This document shows, piece by piece, positions 35,714 to 44,911 of a stretch of DNA of 64,000 bases. This stretch comes from JAAXHH01 sp965225915 (GTDB lineage: Bacteria > JAAXHH01). Both the position numbers and the translations under genes were made by a program. Under the pieces are notes generated by a model, which saw only the letters and a list, made by a program, of their open reading frames with translations, was not told the origin of the DNA and made no database searches. Location: NCBI GenBank assembly GCA_965225915.1, contig OZ245326.1, forward strand, positions 310,001 to 374,000, in the 5' to 3' direction. The stretch's first letter is position 1, and each line of letters begins with the position of its first letter.

Positions 35714-36837
35714 AAATCACCGGCATCAAGCTGTTCATCCTGGAAGATCCAAATCAGCAGCAGTGGTACCTGGAGCTGAGGCAGGTTCCCGGCCTGAGGC
35801 GCATCCAGTATACCCACGGCAGCAAGACGCATCCGAAGAGGGGGAATCTGCGCCAGCATTTCATTCGGGTCGAGACCGACGAAGGTATAGACGGCATGTG
35901 TACGACCACGATGGACCGGGAACAGGTGGAGATCCTGCGCACGCAGGTAATGGCCAAGAACCCGCTGAACCGCGAAGAACTGTTCCAGATGCTTCACAAG
36001 GGTACGCGCTGGTTGTATCAGAAACCCGGGTGGTTCGGCGATTTTGACAACTGCCTGTGGGATATCGCCGGCAAGAAAGCAGGCCTGCCCGTCTACGACC
36101 TGATCGGCCGGGTTCGGGACCGGTTCCCCGTGTACCTGACCGGGGGAGACTCCGATATCGAGACCTATCTGCGGATGATCGAAGAGGGCAAGGATCACGG
36201 GGTAAACGCCTACAAATTCCACACCTACAAGGGCGGCAGGGCGGACATACCCATATTCCAGGAGGTACGCAGGATCGTCGGTCCCGACTACCTGCTCCTC
36301 AACGACCCGGTTTGTTCCTATACGCTCCAGGAAGCCATCGAGGTGGGGCGGGTCATGGAGGAACTGGATTTCATCTGGCTGGAAGAGCCTATGCACGAGC
36401 AGAAAGAACACCAGTACCAGATACTGTGCCAGGAATTGACCATACCGGTGATGGGGAACGAAACGCTGATGCACGACCTGGGAATTTCGACACAGCGGCT
36501 GATGTCCGGGGCGACGGACCTGCTCCGCGCCAACGCCCGTTTCGGGACCACGCAGGTGCTCAAGATGGCCCACTTCGCCGAAATGTATGACACCAGCATT
36601 GAACTGAACGCCGAAGGGGGCCTCTTCGGACTCATTCACGCCCATCTCGGATGCTGTATCGACAATACGAGTTTTTACGAGACAGGCGGCAACGGTTTCG
36701 TAGACACGGCCAGCACGTGGGGAATGGTCAACAAGCCGCCCATCGAGGACGGCCACATCGCACCGCCCAACGGTCCCGGATGGGGGGCGGAGTGGGACAT
36801 GGACCGATTTGACGCCATGACGGCAGCTACGTATTGA
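35710..36837 (+). CDS. Enolase-superfamily protein (mandelate racemase/muconate lactonizing)
   Basis: The 375-residue protein begins at TTG 35710, overlapping the desaturase stop. The capping domain reads MKITGIKLFILEDPNQQQWY. The barrel shows NAYKFHTYKGG (Lys), YLLLNDPVCSYT (metal Asp region), FIWLEEPMHEQKE (metal Glu) and IPVMGNETLMHDLG (third Glu), then an Asn-rich TSIELNAEGG rather than the HN pair of classic dehydratases. The chemistry is therefore less certain than for its paralogs, but the metal ligands look complete. A sugar acid or related carboxylate is the likely substrate. It is the second of four such genes here. Confidence 0.86.
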   Translation: MKITGIKLFILEDPNQQQWYLELRQVPGLRRIQYTHGSKTHPKRGNLRQHFIRVETDEGIDGMCTTTMDREQVEILRTQVMAKNPLNREELFQMLHKGTRWLYQKPGWFGDFDNCLWDIAGKKAGLPVYDLIGRVRDRFPVYLTGGDSDIETYLRMIEEGKDHGVNAYKFHTYKGGRADIPIFQEVRRIVGPDYLLLNDPVCSYTLQEAIEVGRVMEELDFIWLEEPMHEQKEHQYQILCQELTIPVMGNETLMHDLGISTQRLMSGATDLLRANARFGTTQVLKMAHFAEMYDTSIELNAEGGLFGLIHAHLGCCIDNTSFYETGGNGFVDTASTWGMVNKPPIEDGHIAPPNGPGWGAEWDMDRFDAMTAATY

Positions 36838-36845
36838 GGGTTGTT

Positions 36846-37319
36846 CTAGACCTCCAGGTCCAGGATGTTCCCGTTGATACCTGTTTTGGATACTTCCAAC
36901 AGGGCAACCGTTACGGGCAGGCTGAAGCGCCGCGGACCTGCGCTGCCCGGGTTGAGGTACCACACGCCGTCGCCGCGTTTCTCCATTATCGGCCGGTGTG
37001 AATGACCGTAAACCACCACGTCGATACCCATAGCTACCGGATCCACGTTCAAATCCTCAATATCATGTACGACGTAGATCGATCTTCCCCCTGCCTCAAC
37101 GAGTTCGGTTACCGGCAGTCGCGCCGCCCAGAGCTGGTAGTCGGTATTGCCGCGAACCACCGAGACGGGCGCAATCACCGACAACGCATCCAGGATTTCC
37201 TCGCCACCTACGTCTCCACCGTGAATGATCCGTTCCACTCCGGTTAGCGCGGCTTCGGCCTCCGGCCGCAACAGGCCGTGGGTATCCGATATCACTCCTA
37301 TCTTGACGATCTGGCTCAT
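36846..37319 (-). CDS. YfcE/MJ0936-type metallophosphoesterase
   Basis: About 157 residues of the small calcineurin-like phosphodiesterase family: VKIGVISDTHGLLRPEA (metal DxH), ERIIHGGDVGGEEIL (GD), VVRGNTDYQLW (GN), YVVHDIEDLN and VVYGHSHRPIME (GHSH), ending NPGSAGPRRFSLP. All metal ligands are present. Family members hydrolyse phosphodiesters in vitro; the physiological substrate is unknown. ATG 37319 fits the family start; the frame runs seven codons further. It is a single gene convergent with the enolase-superfamily gene. Confidence 0.9.
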   Translation of the reverse strand: MSQIVKIGVISDTHGLLRPEAEAALTGVERIIHGGDVGGEEILDALSVIAPVSVVRGNTDYQLWAARLPVTELVEAGGRSIYVVHDIEDLNVDPVAMGIDVVVYGHSHRPIMEKRGDGVWYLNPGSAGPRRFSLPVTVALLEVSKTGINGNILDLEV

Positions 37320-37360
37320 AGATTCCAATCGGTGACGCACAGGGGGTCCGGTCGTGTATT

Positions 37361-37807
37361 CTACTCCTTCCTGGTTCCCGGCATCAGGCTGTACTTGCCC
37401 GGTCCCATGAACCAGAGCGCTACGTACACGGCGAGGAGTTCCATCGCGTGGGACGCGCCGTTAAGCCCGGAAGCTGGATTGTCCGCCGGGAGAGACAGGT
37501 GATACGACATCGCGACGATCATGGTAAGCGCCAGCAGCGTCGTCACCGGACGGAAAAACAAGCCAAGGATGAGTAGTATGGATCCTCCAAATTCGGAGAA
37601 TGCGGCCATAAAACCCCAGAATCCCGGCAGGAAACTGATACCGAACAATTCCATGCGTTCGCCGATGCCCGCCCACCGCTCGGGCGACGATATCTTTCCC
37701 CAGCCGTGAAAAACGGCCACAGTGAAACCGATGACGATGCGGATGATGAGCAGACCCAGGTCTTTCTTCCCGGGATGATCCATGAGAAAACACATTATTT
37801 TATCCAC
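37361..37807 (-). CDS. DoxX family membrane protein
   Basis: This 148-residue protein has four membrane segments in the DoxX pattern: GLLIIRIVIGFTVAVFHGWGKI, FWGFMAAFSEFGGSILLILGLF with the conserved E-x-GG, TTLLALTMIVAMSYHL and LLAVYVALWFMGPGKYSL. DoxX proteins are redox-linked membrane proteins of unclear role. GTG 37807 has AAGGAA eight bases upstream. It may be cotranscribed with the phosphoesterase gene, 41 bases downstream on the same strand. The 174-base gap to the oxidoreductase gene holds nothing I can identify. Confidence 0.85.
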   Translation of the reverse strand: MDKIMCFLMDHPGKKDLGLLIIRIVIGFTVAVFHGWGKISSPERWAGIGERMELFGISFLPGFWGFMAAFSEFGGSILLILGLFFRPVTTLLALTMIVAMSYHLSLPADNPASGLNGASHAMELLAVYVALWFMGPGKYSLMPGTRKE

Positions 37808-37981
37808 TGTGGTTTTCCTTGAAGATTGGGTTTACGGCTAACACACGAGGACATCAGGCGTAACTGTGGACTTGTAAAAACCTGACAATCCGTAGATGTC
37901 CCGTGACGGTTTCATTGCATTTACCGTGATCGTCTCATATCGACCCTCCAGATGGTGAGCGCCTCAACTCCCGCCGGACCA

Positions 37982-38980
37982 TTAATTCCAGGAAACCTCC
38001 CTGGCCTCTCCGGACGGTCCGGCCTGTAGTATGGTGTCGGCGATGGCGATGGCCTTGATTGCTTCGGTACCCGGCGAAAGGCACGTCACATCACCGCGTA
38101 CACAGGACAGGAAATGCTCCGCCTGATAGGTGTACATATCAGGTTCTGCTTTAGACTTGATTAACGTCTGCTCGCCTTCCCTGTCCGTGAAACAGCAGTA
38201 CTGGTGCGGTTCGTCCTCTTCGGGTTGCTCCAGGTCACCGGTGCCGAATTGAATAAACCCCTTTGGGCCGATGATGTCGTGCATGCCATTACCCCGGGCC
38301 GCCCAGCTCCAGGACATGAGCAACTGGTTACCATTCTTGTAGCGGACGATGGCGGAACAAGTGTCCAGGGCTGTTGCCGTGGGATCCATATTGATCGAGC
38401 TGGACAGGACGCTTTCGGGATCTCCGAAAAGGAAGTTGGCGAAATCGTAGTTGTGCACGGCGCCGTCCATGAGCGGACCGCCGCCCAGGTCGTGGTCCAT
38501 GTACCAGCTTCCGGGTCCGAAACTCGCCATGGCGTTGCGCCAGAGTATGGGAGACCCCAGTTTTCCGGATGCGATGTAGGCACCCCAGGACTTCCAGTAT
38601 GGATCGAAGCGGCGGCAGTGGGCGACCATCAGGACGGTGTCCTTACGCTTCGCTTCCTCGATCAAACGCCGGCACTCGTCCACCGTCCGTGCCATGGGCT
38701 TTTCCACCAGCACCGGAATGCCTGCAGCGAGGGCGGTCGAGGCCGCTGCGCAGTGAAGGCCTGTGGGCACGGCGATCACGACGGCGTCGACATTTCCGCT
38801 GTTGACAAGGGATTCAGGAGAATCGTACAAACTCGTTCCGGGAAAGTTCTGGGCGAATCGTGCTCGCATTTCGGGAGACGGATCGGCTCCCGCGACCAGT
38901 TGGCAGCCGTCAACACTGTCAAAGGTCCTTGCCTGGTGCGAACCCATACCGCCGAGTCCGATGGAACCCACTCTTATCAT
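37982..38980 (-). CDS. Gfo/Idh/MocA family NAD(P)-dependent oxidoreductase
   Basis: About 332 residues with an N-terminal Rossmann motif MIRVGSIGLGGMGSHQA, the family's AVPTGLHCAAA and VEKPMARTVDEC (Lys-Pro active-site pair), then the C-terminal substrate domain with DHDLGGGPLMDGAVHNYDF (catalytic Asp/His pair) and MSWSWAARGNG. Members oxidise sugars, inositols or sugar derivatives using NAD(P). ATG 38980 has AAAGGA six bases upstream; the open frame extends eight codons further. It is divergent from the TM2 gene. Confidence 0.9.
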   Translation of the reverse strand: MIRVGSIGLGGMGSHQARTFDSVDGCQLVAGADPSPEMRARFAQNFPGTSLYDSPESLVNSGNVDAVVIAVPTGLHCAAASTALAAGIPVLVEKPMARTVDECRRLIEEAKRKDTVLMVAHCRRFDPYWKSWGAYIASGKLGSPILWRNAMASFGPGSWYMDHDLGGGPLMDGAVHNYDFANFLFGDPESVLSSSINMDPTATALDTCSAIVRYKNGNQLLMSWSWAARGNGMHDIIGPKGFIQFGTGDLEQPEEDEPHQYCCFTDREGEQTLIKSKAEPDMYTYQAEHFLSCVRGDVTCLSPGTEAIKAIAIADTILQAGPSGEAREVSWN

Positions 38981-39228
38981 GGTGTGTCCTTTCGTGGTAT
39001 GCATTGATCGCGACCCCGCCGGTCACCGTTTCCGTTTCTCAAGGTAGTACTGACACCTGAAGCCCGGTTCAAAATGATGAAACTTATATTGTGATTTGCT
39101 TGTCCAAAACAGTAGACGCCTTAACCTGGCCGTTGTCAAGTACTCATGCCGCCGGCTAATCCGGAAGCATCAGGCCGGGCATCCGAATTCTTGCAACATA
39201 TCACCGCAAAACCAAAGGAGATCTGAGA

Positions 39229-39551
39229 ATGTCCAACGAAATCGAAATGCAGGAAGCGAATCTGCCAAAAAGGAACTGTCGAACGATGAACGGATTCAAT
39301 TCGACGTGCAGTTCGCGACCCGAAGAAAAGACCCCTTGACAACTCTTGTCATCAGTATCCTGTTCGGCCTGCTTGGAGGTGACAGGTTCTATATCGGCGA
39401 CATTGGTTTGGGCATCGGTAAACTTTGCACATTCGGTGGGCTGGGGATCTGGACGTTCATCGACTGGTTTCTGATCATGCAAGCGACCAGATCTAAAAAC
39501 AGCACGCTCATGATCCAGGTCCGTGACAGCATTGTTCAGTCAAGATCATGA
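39229..39551 (+). CDS. TM2-domain membrane protein with an apparent -1 frameshift at an A5 run
   Basis: ATG 39229, preceded by AAAGGAG, starts MSNEIEMQEANLPK. At CCAAAAAGG (about 39264-39272) the frame must slip back one base to read on as KELSNDERIQFDVQFATRRKD, followed by a TM2 domain: LVISILFGLLGGDRFYIGDIGLG and FGGLGIWTFIDWFLIM. The two membrane helices and the DRFY turn are diagnostic. Without the shift the good start gives only a short peptide; the TM2 frame itself has no good start nearby (the open frame runs up to 39096 without a ribosome site). Either one A is missing (error or mutation) or slippage on the A-run makes the product. Confidence 0.7.
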
Positions 39552-39595
39552 CTAAACCCATAAAACCGAATTGCCGCGCCGGGCTGGTCCACCGC

Positions 39596-39970
39596 TCACC
39601 ATCTTGGTGCTTCCGCCCTGGGGTCCGGTCCGAACCGGTTATCGCCTTCGATTCCTTTCAGTATCATGAACACCAGGAGGACGATGCTGCCAATGAGTGG
39701 GATCAGACCTAAAAGCAACCACCAACCGCTGCGGTCCGTATCGTGCAGGCGGCGAACCGTCAATGCGATGCTGGGTACGATGACGGCGACACCGTAGAGC
39801 GTACTGAAAAACCCCACATCCTCCCCTAGCGTCCACCCCATCCGTTCGTCGATCACGCTGGATAATACAACCACAACAGAGGAGATAAGAACAAAAATCC
39901 AGTACTCCTTCCTTCTCGCCCTGCCGCTGAAAACCGTGTATTTCCTTAGAACCTCGAGATACCAGTGCAT
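39596..39970 (-). CDS. DUF805 membrane protein
   Basis: This 124-residue protein matches DUF805 (YhaH-like): FSGRARRKEYWIFVLISS, then VIVPSIALTVRRLHDTDRSGWW and LIPLIGSIVLLVFMILKG, ending GDNRFGPDPR. It has three to four membrane helices. The family's role is unknown. It is convergent with the TM2 gene (44-base gap) and is followed upstream by an enolase-superfamily gene on the same strand, 86 bases apart. Confidence 0.9.
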   Translation of the reverse strand: MHWYLEVLRKYTVFSGRARRKEYWIFVLISSVVVVLSSVIDERMGWTLGEDVGFFSTLYGVAVIVPSIALTVRRLHDTDRSGWWLLLGLIPLIGSIVLLVFMILKGIEGDNRFGPDPRAEAPRW

Positions 39971-40056
39971 ACCGCCTCCCTGGATTCACGGGACCGGGTC
40001 CGCTTTCATTCGACCCAAAGTGCATCAACTCAGTTCTTGAAACAAACTGCAACAGG

Positions 40057-41187
40057 TCACTGCCACAACGGTTCACCCTCCGGCATCTGCGACGCAAGAA
40101 ACTCCTCGTTCAACTCCACGCCCAGACCCGGCGATTCCGTCAGCACCACGTGGCCATCCTGGATGACCGATGTATCCGTGGCCAGCACATTGTCCCAGGT
40201 CGGGTCGTCAAAACGGTGGTACTCCAGCACCAGAAAATTCGGTACACTCGCGCAGACGTGGGCGTCGCCGACCGTGCTCAGCGCGCTGGAGTTGTTGTGC
40301 GGCGCGAAGGGCACGTAGTACATCTCGGCCATGTTGGCGATCTTGCGGCATTCCGACAGACCGCCGCATTTCGAGACGTCCGGCATGATGATATCGGCGG
40401 CCTGCTGCTGCAGCAGATCCCGGAATCCATGGCGGAGATAAAGGTTCTCACCGACGCATATGGGCGTTCCGGTGGCGTGCGTGATCTTCGCCAGAGCATC
40501 AATGTTCTCAGGGGGAACCGGTTCCTCGAGCCACAGGAGGTTCAGCGGTTCCATTTCCTGGGCTATTTTCATCCCTGCGGTCGCGTCATACCTGCCATGG
40601 AGGTCTATCGCCAGGTCCAGGGACTCGCCGATCCCTTCGCGGATCGCAAACGCCTGCTCTACCAGGGACTTCAACTCGTCGGGCGTCACCGACCAGTTCC
40701 ACGGATCCAGCTTGTGGGGGTTTTGCGCGTCGTCGAGATCGAACTTGATCGCCGTGAAACCCCGTTCTTTCACCTCCGCAGCGCGCTCGTTGTAATCGGT
40801 GTGCGCGCAGTCCACGTACAAGCGAATACGGTCCCGGAACTTGCCGCCCAGGAGCCGGTAGACCGGGACGCCCTGGGCCTTGCCGGCCAGATCCCAAAGG
40901 GCGATCTCGATCCCGGTGAGCGCCGAAATGGCGGCACCGCCCGCGCCTCCCATGAAAATGTACCTTCTACGGACCAACTCGAAACAGGCGTCCACGTCCC
41001 TCGGGTCCATGCCGATGAGCATCTGCGCCATGTGGCGGGTCGACTCCCGCCAGCCGCGGTCGATGTGACTGGCCTCTCCCGTGCCGTATACCCCTTCATC
41101 GGTATATACGCGTACGTAGTTGTAGCGATAAGTGCTTCGCCTAGACTTCACGGGCACTTCGGCGGTCTTTATTTCGGTAATCTTCAT
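40057..41187 (-). CDS. Enolase-superfamily dehydratase (galactonate/gluconate dehydratase-like)
   Basis: About 376 residues from ATG 41187, which has AGGAG six bases upstream. The landmarks are those of acid-sugar dehydratases: FTAIKFDLDDAQ (Lys-x-Asp), LAIDLHGRYDA (metal Asp plus His), LLWLEEPVPPENID (metal Glu), TPICVGENLYLRHG (metal Glu and Arg), IIMPDVSKCGGLSE (Asp of the His-Asp dyad) and YVPFAPHNNSSAL (catalytic His). It most resembles D-galactonate and related dehydratases, so dehydration of a sugar acid to the 2-keto-3-deoxy form is the best guess. It is third of four superfamily members in the window. The NHL propeller gene lies just upstream on the same strand. Confidence 0.9.
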   Translation of the reverse strand: MKITEIKTAEVPVKSRRSTYRYNYVRVYTDEGVYGTGEASHIDRGWRESTRHMAQMLIGMDPRDVDACFELVRRRYIFMGGAGGAAISALTGIEIALWDLAGKAQGVPVYRLLGGKFRDRIRLYVDCAHTDYNERAAEVKERGFTAIKFDLDDAQNPHKLDPWNWSVTPDELKSLVEQAFAIREGIGESLDLAIDLHGRYDATAGMKIAQEMEPLNLLWLEEPVPPENIDALAKITHATGTPICVGENLYLRHGFRDLLQQQAADIIMPDVSKCGGLSECRKIANMAEMYYVPFAPHNNSSALSTVGDAHVCASVPNFLVLEYHRFDDPTWDNVLATDTSVIQDGHVVLTESPGLGVELNEEFLASQMPEGEPLWQ

Positions 41188-41288
41188 CCATACTCCTGTC
41201 TGTTCTTGAAACGATCGCGCAATCCAGTCACCTATACGACTGCGTTGCCACGATGTTGAACCCCCGTGTCCAATAGCTTGTTTCTTGC

Positions 41289-43409
41289 TCAATCTCCGAT
41301 CCGGACCACCTTCAAACGGTTATTGAAATGATCGCTGACGAGCAGCACATCATCACCATAAAAACACAAACCATGCGGCTCGTTCAGCGGCGCCTCCCGT
41401 ACCGCAACCGGCTGGTCGCAGTCGCCGTATTCCCCGCTGCCGACCACGGTTTCAAGCTGGCCGTTTTGGGCGATGCGACGCACCCGGTTATTGCCCGAGT
41501 CAGAAAAGTACAGGCGTCCCCTGCCATCCAAGGCAAGTCCCCGGGGGATGGAGATCGCGGCTTGCGAGGCCCTGGTACCTTCCGGGGATAAGCCCTCTTC
41601 TCCTGTTCCGGCTATGGTGGATATGATCCCCGTGTCGCCATCAACCCGTCGGATAACGTGGTGCCGGTCGTCTGCGAAGTAGAGATGCCCCGAACCGTCA
41701 ATCCGCATGGCCGACGGAGAACCTATCCGCGCCCGGGTCGCGGGACCGCCGTCACCCGAATAACCCTGCAGGCCGATACCAGCGACCGTGGTGATGATGC
41801 CGGTTTCCGCGTCGATCTTCCGGATGCGTCCGCAACCGGCGTCGCCGATGTATACGTCGTCGTGGGGTCCATGGGTCACCGAAAGGACGTGCATCAGGCA
41901 CGCGCTCAGGGCCGGACCGCCGTCGCCCTTGTCCCATTGAAAAGCTGCACCCGCGATGTTGTGGATGACGCCCTTTTTGTCTATCCGCCGTACGTGGCCG
42001 TGGCGCGTATCAGCAATCACGACCCGGCCGCCGCGGTCCACGGAGACGTCGTGGGGGTTTCCCAGATGGGCGTCGACGGCCAGGCCGCCATCTCCTCCAT
42101 AGGCCCGTGCGCCGGAACCTGCGACCGTTCGAATTACCCCGGTACCCGGATCAATCGATCGTATGCGCTGGTTCCATACGTCCGCGATGAAGATCCTTCC
42201 ATCAGGACCGACCGACAGGCCGCCGGGTCCATTCAAAAAACCTGTGGTCGAGATCTCGCCGTCGTGCACGCTGGTGCCGCCGAGGACCGTGGTTACTATC
42301 CCTGTACGACCATCGCACCTACGAAGGCGGCCGGAGCAATCGCCCCAGAACACCGTGCCATCGGGATCGGCGTAGATCCCCGCTTCAACGGAATTGCATC
42401 GGGTGACGACACCCGGCAGTCCTTCCTCTCCGAACCCGGGTTCGCCGGTCCCGGCCAGCGTTTGCACAATACCCGTCTCTCGTTCCACCTTTCGCACTCT
42501 GAACCCATACTTCTCGCCGACGTAGAGATTGTCGTGGGCGTCCAGGCAGATCGCGTCCGGCATGAGCGTGCTCGCCTCCGAGGCCGGACCTCCATCGCCG
42601 TTGGAAGCGCGCTGCCCGTTTCCCAGCACCGTATCGATGATCCCCGACTGCATGTCGATCTTCCGCACGCGGTCGTTGGAATTGTCGCACACGTGCAGAT
42701 CACCCCGCGAATCGAATGCCAGGTGTTCCGGGTGATAGAATCCCGCGCCCCGGGCCGGACCGCCGTCGCCATGGTATCCACCCAGGCTCAGCCCCCTGCC
42801 CGAGTAGGGCCTACTGTCACCCCGCTCGGAAGGATAGTGACGGGCGTGATGGCCGAAGACTGTTTCCACAAGGCCTGTCTTCGCGTCTATGCGCCGGATG
42901 TTGTTCGTCCACTCGCTGGACAGATACACGTTGCCTTCCCGGTCCACAGCCACACCGCAGGTACAGTCCAGTTCCGCATCGAGAGCGGAACCACCGTCGC
43001 CTCCCCGGCCTATTCGTCCGTTGCCCGCGACACGGGTGATGATGCCGGTCTCGTAGTCGATTCGGCGGATGGTGTGGTTGCCCAGATCGGAAAGATACAG
43101 ATTGCCGTGGCGGTCCTGGTACAGGTCATGGGGGTGGCGAAACCGCGCTTCGGCGGCTGGTCCGCCGTCGCCCGTATTGCCGGCGATTCCATCTCCCGCA
43201 AAGGCATGGAGGATACCGTTTTGATCGATCCGCCAGATCCGGTGCCACTGGTAGTCGATTACGACCAGATCGCCATCGGGCCGTCGCGCAACGCCCATGG
43301 GCCACCCGGCGTCAGCTTCCTTCGCAGGAATACCGGCTCGCTGTCCCACACCTGCCAGTATCGCGAGTTCTCCGGCAGAAAGGTTCTGTAGTTTTTGAAT
43401 GATATTCAT
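41289..43409 (-). CDS. NHL-repeat beta-propeller protein
   Basis: About 706 residues made of roughly a dozen NHL repeats. Each carries a signature such as GDGIAGNTGDGGPAAEARFRHP, then a strand like DLYQDRHGNLYLSDLGNH and TIRRIDYETGIITRVAGNG. The repeats would form two propellers. No signal peptide is seen at ATG 43409, which also lacks a Shine-Dalgarno, so the exact start is uncertain (GTG and other codons lie nearby). NHL propellers bind proteins or ligands and are often fused to enzymes; here no enzyme domain is visible. It reads into an enolase-superfamily dehydratase gene 101 bases downstream. Confidence 0.9.
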   Translation of the reverse strand: MNIIQKLQNLSAGELAILAGVGQRAGIPAKEADAGWPMGVARRPDGDLVVIDYQWHRIWRIDQNGILHAFAGDGIAGNTGDGGPAAEARFRHPHDLYQDRHGNLYLSDLGNHTIRRIDYETGIITRVAGNGRIGRGGDGGSALDAELDCTCGVAVDREGNVYLSSEWTNNIRRIDAKTGLVETVFGHHARHYPSERGDSRPYSGRGLSLGGYHGDGGPARGAGFYHPEHLAFDSRGDLHVCDNSNDRVRKIDMQSGIIDTVLGNGQRASNGDGGPASEASTLMPDAICLDAHDNLYVGEKYGFRVRKVERETGIVQTLAGTGEPGFGEEGLPGVVTRCNSVEAGIYADPDGTVFWGDCSGRLRRCDGRTGIVTTVLGGTSVHDGEISTTGFLNGPGGLSVGPDGRIFIADVWNQRIRSIDPGTGVIRTVAGSGARAYGGDGGLAVDAHLGNPHDVSVDRGGRVVIADTRHGHVRRIDKKGVIHNIAGAAFQWDKGDGGPALSACLMHVLSVTHGPHDDVYIGDAGCGRIRKIDAETGIITTVAGIGLQGYSGDGGPATRARIGSPSAMRIDGSGHLYFADDRHHVIRRVDGDTGIISTIAGTGEEGLSPEGTRASQAAISIPRGLALDGRGRLYFSDSGNNRVRRIAQNGQLETVVGSGEYGDCDQPVAVREAPLNEPHGLCFYGDDVLLVSDHFNNRLKVVRIGD

Positions 43410-43585
43410 GCGTGATGGCCGAAACGCGGCGCCGGTTCTACATGTCAACGCGACAGGCGACTACTACCAGCCAAACTTGTCCACTCGTTCGGGATTAAAG
43501 GTTGTTCGGAGCGGCGTTTCATCACAAAATCGCCGAGTGAAGATGGTATAGTCACCATTGGCAAATGGCAACTGTTAATTGTGAT

Positions 43586-43614
43586 TTGACAGTGGGGTTG
43601 CGAGCGGTTACCAT
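43586..43614 (+). promoter_or_regulatory. Sigma70-like promoter for the MalY/PatB-like gene
   Basis: TTGACA at 43586-43591, a 17-base spacer and TACCAT at 43609-43614, about 80 bases before ATG 43694. The -35 box is perfect and the -10 box matches four of six positions. Confidence 0.5.
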
Positions 43615-43693
43615 ACCTCGCTATTCGGCGTGGTTTTGCCAACCCGCCCATACCCGCACATGTCCCCGTACATCCCTGGAGAAAGCCGATCCC

Positions 43694-44911
43694 ATGAACT
43701 ATGATTTCGACCAGCGCATCAATCGCAACGATACCCATTCTATGAAGTGGGACTACATCAAAAGGGATGGTCGCCTCGTCCGGTGGAACGAGACCGACGC
43801 CTCCCGGCACGATCGGCCGATACTCCCGCTGTGGGTGGCGGACATGGATTTCCCGTGCGCTCAGCCGGTTATCGACGCGGTGACGGAACAGGCCCGACAG
43901 GGACTTTACGGGTACACGATTCCGCCTCCGTCCTACTACGAATCCGTTGCGCGGTGGATGAAACTCCGGCACAACTGGATCGTCCAGCCGGAGCACATCT
44001 GCTTCACACCCGGTGTGGTTCCCGCCCTGCACCTGTTGATTTCGGCCTATGTGAAGACCGGAGAAAAGGTGCTGGTACAGCCCCCCGTGTACTATCCGTT
44101 CTACAACGCCATCGAAAACACGCAGACACTGGCCGCGCTGAATCCGCTGAAGTACGAGAACGGCCGTTACGTAATGGACTTCGACGACCTGGCGAAAAAG
44201 TGTGCCGATCCGGACGTTAAAATTGCCATTCTGTGTCATCCGCACAATCCGGTCGGCCGGGTCTGGTCCCGGGAGGAACTGATGCGATTCGGCCGAATCT
44301 GCATGGACAACGATGTGCTGGTCGTATCGGACGAGATACACTGCGACCTCATACTTGGAGGTCGCAAGTTTACACCGTATGCCACGCTGGGACCGGACTA
44401 CGAGGACCGGTCCATCATCTGTACTTCACCGAGCAAGACCTTCAACCTCGCCGGTTTGCAGGCGTCGAACATGATTATACCCAACGCGGCGCTCAGGGAG
44501 ACCTTTCAAAACACCGTCGGAAGTTCGGGATACTTCACCCTGAATCCCTTCGGTATCGCAGCCGTCGAAGCGGCCTACGAACATGGCGAAGAGTGGCTGG
44601 AACAACTGCTCGTCTACCTGAAAGGGAATTACCGGCTGGTCGAATCCTTCTTCAAGGAACGCCTGCCTCCGGTATCCGTCATAGAAACCGAAGGCACGTA
44701 TCTCGTCTGGGTCGACTTCCGAAGCCTGGGCCTGAACGGGGAGGCCCTGGAGCATCTGATGTTAAACGAAGCGCGCGTGTACTTCGACGAAGGCTACATC
44801 TTCGGTCCGGAGGGCGAAGGTTTCGAGCGAATCAACATCGCCTGCCCCAGATCGATCCTCGCCGAGGCCCTGGAGCGGATCGAAGCGGCGGTGAAGAGTA
44901 TGAGATTCTGA
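43694..44911 (+). CDS. MalY/PatB-like PLP-dependent cystathionine beta-lyase/aminotransferase
   Basis: About 405 residues of a fold-type-I aminotransferase with the MalY/PatB signature ILPLWVADMDFPCAQPV near residue 45. It also has YGYTIPPPSYYESVARWM, VQPPVYYPFYNAIE, ILCHPHNPVGRVWSREEL, VVSDEIHCDLILGG (PLP Asp) and CTSPSKTFNLAGLQASNM with the Schiff-base Lys. The C-terminal Arg lies in FERINIACPRS. Such enzymes cleave C-S bonds in cystathionine and related thioethers; some also act as aminotransferases. ATG 43694 is chosen by family alignment (the open frame starts at 43565). Confidence 0.92.
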   Translation: MNYDFDQRINRNDTHSMKWDYIKRDGRLVRWNETDASRHDRPILPLWVADMDFPCAQPVIDAVTEQARQGLYGYTIPPPSYYESVARWMKLRHNWIVQPEHICFTPGVVPALHLLISAYVKTGEKVLVQPPVYYPFYNAIENTQTLAALNPLKYENGRYVMDFDDLAKKCADPDVKIAILCHPHNPVGRVWSREELMRFGRICMDNDVLVVSDEIHCDLILGGRKFTPYATLGPDYEDRSIICTSPSKTFNLAGLQASNMIIPNAALRETFQNTVGSSGYFTLNPFGIAAVEAAYEHGEEWLEQLLVYLKGNYRLVESFFKERLPPVSVIETEGTYLVWVDFRSLGLNGEALEHLMLNEARVYFDEGYIFGPEGEGFERINIACPRSILAEALERIEAAVKSMRF

